From Ailurus styani (Eukaryota; Chordata; Mammalia; Carnivora; Ailuridae), in contig LNAC01000374.1 of assembly GCA_002007465.1 (NCBI GenBank), positions 1,162,949 through 1,226,948 of the forward strand: a DNA stretch of 64,000 nucleotides. The letters are read 5' to 3'. Below the pieces are notes generated by a model that was given only the letters and a program-made list of their open reading frames with translations, was not told the DNA's origin and searched no databases. The position numbers and the translations under genes were made by a program. Shown one piece after another: positions 57,430-64,000 of this stretch (positions within the stretch are counted from its first letter, which is position 1; each line of letters starts with the position of its first letter).

Positions 57430-58568
57430 AATTTTTTTTTCTTTTTTACAGCGTTATTGAAGTATAATTGGTATATAAAACACAACACATATTTAATGTG
57501 TATAATTTGATGAGTTTTGACATATGTAAATACCCATGAAACTACCACCACAATCAAGGTAATAAACATAGCCATCATCCTTTAAAAGTTTCTTTCTGCC
57601 CCTTTGTTTTGGTTTGTTTTGGTTTTGGTAGTAAGAACAAACAACATGAGATCTACCTTTTAGCGTAGTTTTTAGGTGTACAATGTAGTGTGGGTCACTG
57701 TAGGCACAATGTTGTATAACACATCTCTAGAACTTATACATTTAGTGTAACTGAAATTTTATACCCGTTGAAAACAACTCTCCACTTCTCCATTCCCTCT
57801 AGCCCCTAGTCACCACTATTCCACTCTTTGATTTATGAGTTTGCCTGCTTTAAATACCTCATGTAAGTGGAATCATACCTTGTTTGTCCTTTTGTGACTG
57901 GCTTATTTAGTTTATCAAAATGTCCTCAAGGTTCACCCATGTTGTCACATGTGGGAGGATTTCTTTCTTTTTAAAGACTGAATAATATTCCATTATACAT
58001 ACTATATTTTCTTTTTTTAAAAAAGATTATTTTCGAGGAGAGAAAGAGAACATGATACAGTTTTGAATTTATAGATATCTTTGGGTGGTATGGACATTTT
58101 AACATTATTAAGTCTTTCAATACATGAATGCCTAATGTCTTTCCATTTATTTGTGTCTTTAATTTCTTTCATCAATATTTTGTAGTTTTCAGTATACACT
58201 TCTTTCATCTCTTTGGTTAAATTTACTCCTAAGTATTTTATTCTTTTTGATGCTATTATAAATGGAATTGTTTTCTTAATTTCCTTTTTGGATAGTTTGT
58301 TAGTGAATAGATTATTTTTTTGTCTATTGATTTTATATCCTGAAACTTAGCTGAATTTGTTTATTCTGAGATTTTTTGTTTTTGTTTTTTTGAATCTTTA
58401 GGGTTATCTACATGTAAGGTCATGTCATCTGCAAAAATAATTTTGCTTCTCCCTTTCTGATTTGGATATGTTTTATTTCTTTTTCTTGCCTAATTGTTTT
58501 TCTAGTACTATGTTAAATGGAAGTGGTAAGAATGGTCATCTTGTCCTGATCCTGACCTTAGAGGAAAG

Positions 58569-58912
58569 TGCTATGGACTGAGTGTTCATGCTTTCCAAAA
58601 TTCATATGTTGAAACCCTAATCCCCAGTGTGATGTTATTTGGAGGTAGGGCCTTGGGAAGAAGTAGGTCATGAAGGTAGAACCCTCATGTATGGGATTAG
58701 TGTCCTTAGAAGAGAGATGATCTCTCTCCTTCTCTCTACCATGTGAAGATACAGCAAGAAAGCAGGGGTCTACAAACCAGGAAGAAGGCCCTTACCGGGA
58801 ATCAAATCATTCAGCATCTTGATATTAGATGTCCCATATCCAGAACTGTGAAAAATAAGTATCTGTTGTTTAGGCCACTGTAGGATTTCTTATAACAGTC
58901 TGAACTCAGGCA
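58569..58912 (+). repeat. MaLR-type solo LTR (MST/MLT1-like)
   Basis: 344 bp, starts tgctatggactgagtg and ends ca. Contains 'aaaattcatatgttgaaaccctaatccccagtgtgatg', 'atgggattagtgtccttagaag', 'ccatgtgaagatacagc', 'ccagaactgtgaaaaataagtatctgttgtttaggcca', standard MaLR LTR text. Inserted in the antisense L1. Confidence 0.88.
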
Positions 58913-59034
58913 AAAAGATTTCAGTTTTTGATGTTAACTGTGGACGTGTCATATATGGCTTTCGTACGTTGGTATAAATTCCTTCTGTACCTAGTTTAAA
59001 AATGTTTATCATGAAAAGGTGTTGAATTTTTTTT

Positions 59035-59208
59035 TAAGAAAGGGAGAGAGAGTGGGGGAGGGGCAGAGGTTCAGGGAGAGAGAGAATTTTAGCCAGGCTC
59101 CATGCCTGGCATGGAGCCCAACATGGTGCTCAGTCTCACAACCCTGAGATCATGGCCTGAGCCAAAATCAAGACTCATACGCTTAACTGACTGAGCCATC
59201 CAGGTGCC
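59035..59208 (-). mobile_element. older CAN-SINE, antisense
   Basis: GA-rich body, reversed head ending ctgagccatccaggtgccccc. Target-site duplication gtgttgaatttt on both sides. Confidence 0.9.
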
Positions 59209-59949
59209 CCCAAAGAGTGTTGAATTTTGTCAAAGCTTTTTTAGCATCAATTGAGATGATTATGTGATTTTTATCCTTCATTTTTTATATGGTGAATAAC
59301 ATTAATTGATTTCTTTGCCACCTAGAGATTAACCTCACTTGGCTACGTTGTATGATCCTTTTAATATGCTGCTGGGATGAGTTTGCTAATATTTTGTTGA
59401 TGATTTTTAACATCTATATTCATCAGGGATATTGACCCATAGTTGTTTTTTGTTTTGTTTTGTTTTGTTATGTTTTCTTGTGGGATCTTTATCTGGCTTT
59501 AGTGTCAGGGTAATGTTGGCCTCAAATAATGAGTTTGGCAGTGTTTCCTCCTCTTCTATTTTTTGGAAGAGTTTGAGAAGGATTAGTGTTAGTTCTTTAA
59601 ATGTTTGGTAGAATTCATTAGTGAAGCCATCTGGCTTTTCTTTGTTGGAAGGTTTTTGATTACTGATTCAGTCTCATTACTTATTGGTCAGTTCAGATCT
59701 TCTATTTCTTCAGGATCTAATCTTGCTAGGTTGTATGTTTCTAACAATTTGTGCATTTCTTCTAGGTTATCCACTTTACTGGCTTATAATTGTTGATAGT
59801 TGTCTCTTATGACCCTTTGTATTTCTGTGTTGTCAGCCGTTAGGTCTCCTAGGCTTCGTGGCACACGTTCCCCAGTGCGGTTATAATTTACCTAACAGTC
59901 TTATCTCACTGGTATTTTAATATGTGAATATTTTTCTTAAGGTGGGAGG

Positions 59950-60235
59950 TAACAGGATACAGTAGAACATTGGGAGTTGGAACATATCAGATCATGTCAG
60001 TGCTTGCTCACTACCAACCAGGGACAAATGTGTAATCCAATCTAGCCTTAGTTTCCTCATTTGTAAAATTAAATTATTTCTAAGGTCACCTGTTCAGATG
60101 CTTGAACCACTAATTTACAAGCCCAAGTGGGTGACAAATTAATACTTAAGAGACTAAGGCTTAGAGTCCATCTGGCTGGATTTGAATCCAGGCTCCACCA
60201 ATTCCTGGCCTCTAGCTTGTATTCAGCAGCTGTTC
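59950..60235 (+). repeat. MIR fragments
   Basis: Two adjacent pieces: 'gccttagtttcctcatttgtaaaat' at 60,040-60,070 and 'gagtccatctggctggatttgaatccaggctccaccaattcctggcc' at 60,155-60,212. Confidence 0.75.
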
Positions 60236-60458
60236 TAGAATGGGTTTTTCCAAACAAAGCAGGCGCAGAGAAATTTGCTGTGCAGGATATTTAAGAATCA
60301 ATATATGTGCAAGGAAGGGAAAAGCAAAGTCTGGTCAGAGAGAAACTGACCTGGGATATAGGCCTGACAAAGACTCCGCCAACTGCATGGGGAATTCCAG
60401 AACCTATATACCTCTCAGAGTTGCCCCAGGGTACAGTCAGGCCTTTAAAGCCTTTTGT

Positions 60459-60665
60459 GGGGCGCCTGGGTGGCTCAGTGGGTTAGGGCCTCTGCTTTCG
60501 GCTCAGGTCATGATCTCAGCGTCCTGGGATCGCGGCCCGCATCGGGCTCTCTGCTCAGCAGGGAGCCTGCTTCCTCCTCTCCCTGTCTCTCTGCCTGCCT
60601 CTCTGCCTACTTGTGATCTCTCTCTCTGTGTCAAATAAATAAATAAAATCTTAAAAAAAAAAAAT
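60459..60665 (+). mobile_element. CAN-SINE (SINEC)
   Basis: Full-length sense element. Target-site duplication aaagccttttgtg at about 60,447-60,459 and 60,666-60,678. Confidence 0.97.
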
Positions 60666-60839
60666 AAAGCCTTTTGTGATTCGTTGCTTGGTGGGGGTTC
60701 TCTGGAAAGAATGTGCCCTTGGGCAAAGGGCTCTCTGAGCTGAGGAAAACCTTGAAGTTGCTGATGGCTGGAAGAACAGCCCTTCCTTGAAGAAGTATTT
60801 TGGTGATTTTCACAACTACCAGAGCCTTTCATAGCTCAT

Positions 60840-60960
60840 TGGCCAAGTGATAATAATTTACCTCCAGGAGTGCTGTGATAATTAGATTATTATGCATAAA
60901 GTGTGTAAAGCAGGCTAGGGGACAGAGTAAGCTCTTGATATATATTATTGATAGTGATGA
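60840..60960 (+). repeat. MIR 3' part
   Basis: 'tgctgtgataattagattattatgcataaagtgtgtaaagcaggctaggggacagagtaagctcttgatata' is diverged MIR 3' text. Confidence 0.6.
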
Positions 60961-61555
60961 TAATGAAGTCAGTGGTATAGAATTTTTGAGCTGTCAGGAA
61001 AGGTGGAGTTCATCTAATTCAGTAGGTTTCAATTTTCAGCATGTAACAGAATGACTTGGAAGTCTTGTTAAAACACAGTTTGCTAGGCCTCAGAGTTTCT
61101 GACTCAGTAGGTCTTTGGATAGAGCTTGGGAATTTGCATTTCTAAGTTCCCAGTGATGCTCATGTTGCTGGGTTTGCTATCCCACTGCTCTAAACATTTC
61201 CTTTTTCAACCAATGAAGATCACACAGGTAATGATCCGCCAATGTCCAATAGTTAGGTTGTAGCAGAAGTGGAATTATATGCAGAATCAATATTCCCAGT
61301 CTGCTGCTTTTTCCACTTTTGTAGCCCCTACAGTTATCATTTTAACATGAAAAAGACTTCCTTTTTAGAGCCAATACCATCCCCAGAGAATACAAATATT
61401 TTGTTTGCATTAAGATTTTTCAAATCATCGCATGGGTAACACCTGAATCAGTACACTTGTTTCATGAATTCCTCCAGGTAACTGCTTTTATGGAATAATT
61501 CCTAGTGGTACATTTCCCTTTTCCAGCACTCCTGGGATATCTGAAATAAAAGACA
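60961..61555. other. anonymous stretch
   Basis: No gene recognised. 61,015-61,190 ('caattttcagcatgtaacagaatgacttggaagtcttgtt') is old-repeat-like. Confidence 0.4.
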
Positions 61556-61559
61556 AGTG

Positions 61560-62226
61560 TTTTGCTATAAAGTTTAATTAAGAAGTTTAATTAAGAAAAA
61601 ATACTATATAACATATCAAACTTTAATGTAGTGTGCAAATGGGAGTCATGAGGTTCCTGGATCACCTGAGACTATGGAACTCATTCACACCACCTGCCGA
61701 GACAGGGGTGCTGTTCCTTTCCCAGCCCAGAGACACTGGGGCCCGGTTGCTTCTGTATTTATCCTCCTAACTTTCTCCATCCCCCCAGCAGATGAGACTC
61801 CTATCTGCCCTCACCACCCTCCAAGTGTGCCCAATGTAAAGGAGCAGAAATCTCCATTTGTAAGGGGGCTCCCTCACTATACAGAGAAAGAGAGGGATGA
61901 CCCTAAATCTGCGGAAACTCTTGTCAATGGAGAAGACAAGGACTTAACTCTGCACAACAACCATAAACTTGTTTATTGTGCTTCTCCTGGTACCTCCTTA
62001 CCCCAGCATCTTTCACCTCGAGCTATTTCTATTTAGCTTTTTGGTATTTAAGGTGATGGCTTCAGGCATGTTGGAGAGTAAGTCAGCTTTTCTGGGTCTC
62101 TCCCGTGGATCCATGTAAGTCACTTTTGTTTATTTTTCTCCTGTTAATCTGTCTTCTATCAATTTAATTATTAGACCAGCTGAAGAACCTAGAAGGGCAG
62201 AGAGGAAGACTTTTCGGCCCCCACAT
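61560..62226 (+). repeat. LTR, same family as 46,018-46,700
   Basis: Ends 'ttctcctgttaatctgtcttc ... gaccagctgaagaacctagaagggcagaggaagac'-type text with a terminal CA near 62,226. The 120-residue frame at 61,674-62,036 lies within it and shows no domain that I recognise. Confidence 0.6.
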
Positions 62227-63520
62227 TAATATACTCGGAATCCTTTTCCCAGGAATCAGTAGCTCCTTCTTTCTCATTCCCAGGCTCACACTTGCATGTG
62301 GCAAATGCTAAGTCTTAGAAAAAAACAGAGCTGCATTTGCTAAATTAGTTATCTCCTTTCTGTGTTGACAAAAACAAACAAACAAACAAACAAACCTCTT
62401 ATTCATTCAGGCTGTAGTCTTGACTACCTTCTGAGATGCTGTGTGGGCTTTGTAAGCCAGTGTCCCCTTGTCATGATTCTGTATCACGGAACTGGGCTGA
62501 TTTTACCAGGAGGAGGGAAACTGGATCATTTTTTGAAGACGTCATTTTATTGTTGCTTTTACATCTTCTGGAGTGTCAAAGATCTCTTTTCATTTCTTCC
62601 CAGAGAGTGACTTTCACTTCCTTTATTTTCTCTTTCCCAACCTGCCTCCAAGGACCTCCTTCTACAGCATATTCCTCCCCTACAGTTCCATTCCCTAAAA
62701 TGGTCCTTTCCAAAAAGCATGGAAAATAATGCATGGGTATATATTTTACTATTATTCATTCTTATTTGAAATCAGAGCAGATGGTAATTGAGACATCAGA
62801 TGGCATAATTTTAAAATGTGCTGAATGGCTTAGCCTGGCAAAGGGGGTTGGAGATGGAGAGAAGAAACCCAGAAATCCCACAGCCAAAATTTATTATCAG
62901 CCACTTTGGCTTCAACTGACTCTTCCTTTTCTTTTTTCCTGCCTCACAATACATACAAAGAAGAAAAAGTGACAACAGGACTGGCTGAATAATCTGAAAA
63001 ATTATGTGCAAAATCATTTGTAAAAAAAGGGCTCAGTGCAAAATGAAAATGCAGAATCCTTATTCAGAAATTAGCAAGAATTTAAGATGGTGACTGCAGA
63101 GCATGAAACCAAGTGTGGGGGCACTTCTGAACATGGGCCTGTGAGAGCACAGGGTTTCATGCCCAAGAAGTTGGCCCTGGGTAATAATCATAACCTTTAC
63201 TGTGTATGCCATTGACTTCCAGGCCAAAGACTTCGGGGAAACTTCTCTTTTCTAGTTGCGTGTGACATCCAGCCAGACCTTTCTGTTTTTCCACCTCAAG
63301 TGCCTTGACCTTGGTGAAATAGGACTCCATGCTGCTTTGGGTACTGTCCTTAAATTATAGCCTAAAGGACCCTTAAGCTAGAACATTTCGCCTTTGACAT
63401 CATAACTATTCTCCAAACTTAACACTATCTTCTGGAAACAGATCCTCAGGAAGTAACCGTGAAAAAGATAGAACAATCTTAAGACAAAGATCTGCTCAGA
63501 CTCTTACCTAGTTAAAGCAT
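62227..63520. other. anonymous stretch
   Basis: An (AAAC)n microsatellite lies at 62,370-62,396. Otherwise no gene or named repeat recognised. Confidence 0.45.
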
Positions 63521-63580
63521 GTAAGACAATTTTTTTTTTAAATATCAAATTGTAAGCTTAGAATTTTATATCTTTTTTTT

Positions 63581-63711
63581 NNNNNNNNNNNNNNNNNNNN
63601 NNNNNNNNNNNNNNNNNNNNNNNNNNNNNNNNNNNNNNNNNNNNNNNNNNNNNNNNNNNNNNNNNNNNNNNNNNNNNNNNNNNNNNNNNNNNNNNNNNNN
63701 NNNNNNNNNNN
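63581..63711. other. assembly gap (131 N)
   Basis: Run of N between two T-rich ends, immediately beside an antisense SINE. Confidence 1.
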
Positions 63712-63715
63712 AGAC

Positions 63716-63936
63716 TTTTTTTTTTTTTTTTTTTTTTAAAGATTTTATTTATTTATTTGACACAGAGAGAGAGAGAGATCACAAGCACGCAGAGAGGCAG
63801 GCAGAGAAACAGGGAGAGGAGGAAGCAGGCTCCCTGCTGAGCAGAGAGCCCGATGCGGGCCTCGATCCCAGGACCCTGAGATCATGACCTGAGCCGAAGG
63901 CAGCGGCTTTAACCCACTGAGCCACCCAGGCGCCCT
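63716..63936 (-). mobile_element. CAN-SINE, antisense, next to the gap
   Basis: Long poly-T, antisense body and head ending gccacccaggcgccct. Its downstream target word gtaagacaattttt (63,937-63,950) recurs at 63,521-63,534, on the far side of the gap and about 45 bp of other sequence. Confidence 0.95.
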
Positions 63937-64000
63937 GTAAGACAATTTTTAAGTTCACTTGTGAGCTGGGATCACTGGGGAGGAAGTCAAGCCCAGGACT

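Larger units (their letters stand above)
57430..59842 (-). mobile_element. L1, antisense, with nested LTR and SINE
   Basis: Antisense 3' UTR (gtaagtggaatcatacct; aatattccattatacatac) to about 58,015, then antisense ORF2 text (ttttgtagttttcagtatacacttctttcatctctttggttaaatttactcctaagtatttta; gtcatctgcaaaaataattttg; ttagttctttaaatgtttggtagaattc; gttgtcagccgtta). The order matches the L1 3' part read backwards. Frames are broken. Confidence 0.9.

Noticed and set aside
61674..62036. 120-residue plus-strand frame
   Set aside because: Lies within an LTR and has no motif that I recognise.

Overview
The window is repeat-rich mammalian DNA with no host protein-coding gene that I can recognise. About 35 copies of a tRNA-derived carnivore SINE (CAN-SINE/SINEC) are present. 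Most younger copies carry a head reading gggcgcctgggtggctcag, then gtgggttaaagcctctgcc, a CT-rich body and an (AAATA)n/poly-A tail. From memory of CAN-SINE subfamilies this points to a caniform carnivore, most likely a mustelid; that assignment is inference. The rest is typical mammalian intergenic or intronic sequence: 5'-truncated L1, old L2 and MIR fragments, LTR elements and microsatellites. Nearly all long open frames are chance frames or lie inside repeats.

Layout. 1-7.2 kb: old L1 and L2 fragments, several SINEs and a degenerate hAT-transposase-like reading region around 4.3-5.0 kb. 7.2-14.6 kb: SINEs, MIR and L2 pieces, and a TG-rich degenerate tract. 14.9-16.6 kb: an L1 3' end preceded by a 33-bp antisense 5' half of tRNA-Cys with perfect 18-bp target-site duplications. 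16.6-21.7 kb: mostly anonymous. 21,681-22,376: a clean 77-bp x 9 minisatellite. 22.9-25.5 kb: an antisense L1 with four younger elements inside it. 26.7-27.8 kb: more L1. 28.4-28.9 kb: two SINEs in tandem that share one target site.

29.29-35.56 kb: a class I (gammaretrovirus-like) endogenous retrovirus with two recognisable LTRs and broken gag, pol and env, shortened by a deletion that joins gag to RT. It is followed by a GC/CpG-rich stretch at 35.7-36.5 kb. 36.5-39.8 kb: L2 and anonymous sequence. 39.8-45.1 kb: several stacked L1 fragments on the + strand. 47.4-54.8 kb: a second, different class I provirus with paired LTRs and broken gag, pro, pol and env, interrupted by SINEs in gag and integrase. 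55-57 kb: L2. 57.4-59.8 kb: antisense L1 holding a MaLR-type LTR. 60-64 kb: MIR, SINE and LTR pieces, and a 131-bp assembly gap beside a SINE.

Three isolated single-N characters (27,988; 41,462; 48,219) each sit between two adjacent near-identical copies of 138, 101 and 76 bp. These look like unmerged contig overlaps rather than biology. I found no new gene system, CRISPR array or operon. The most unusual biological items are the tRNA-Cys-half insertion, the minisatellite, the transposase fossil and the same-site SINE pair.
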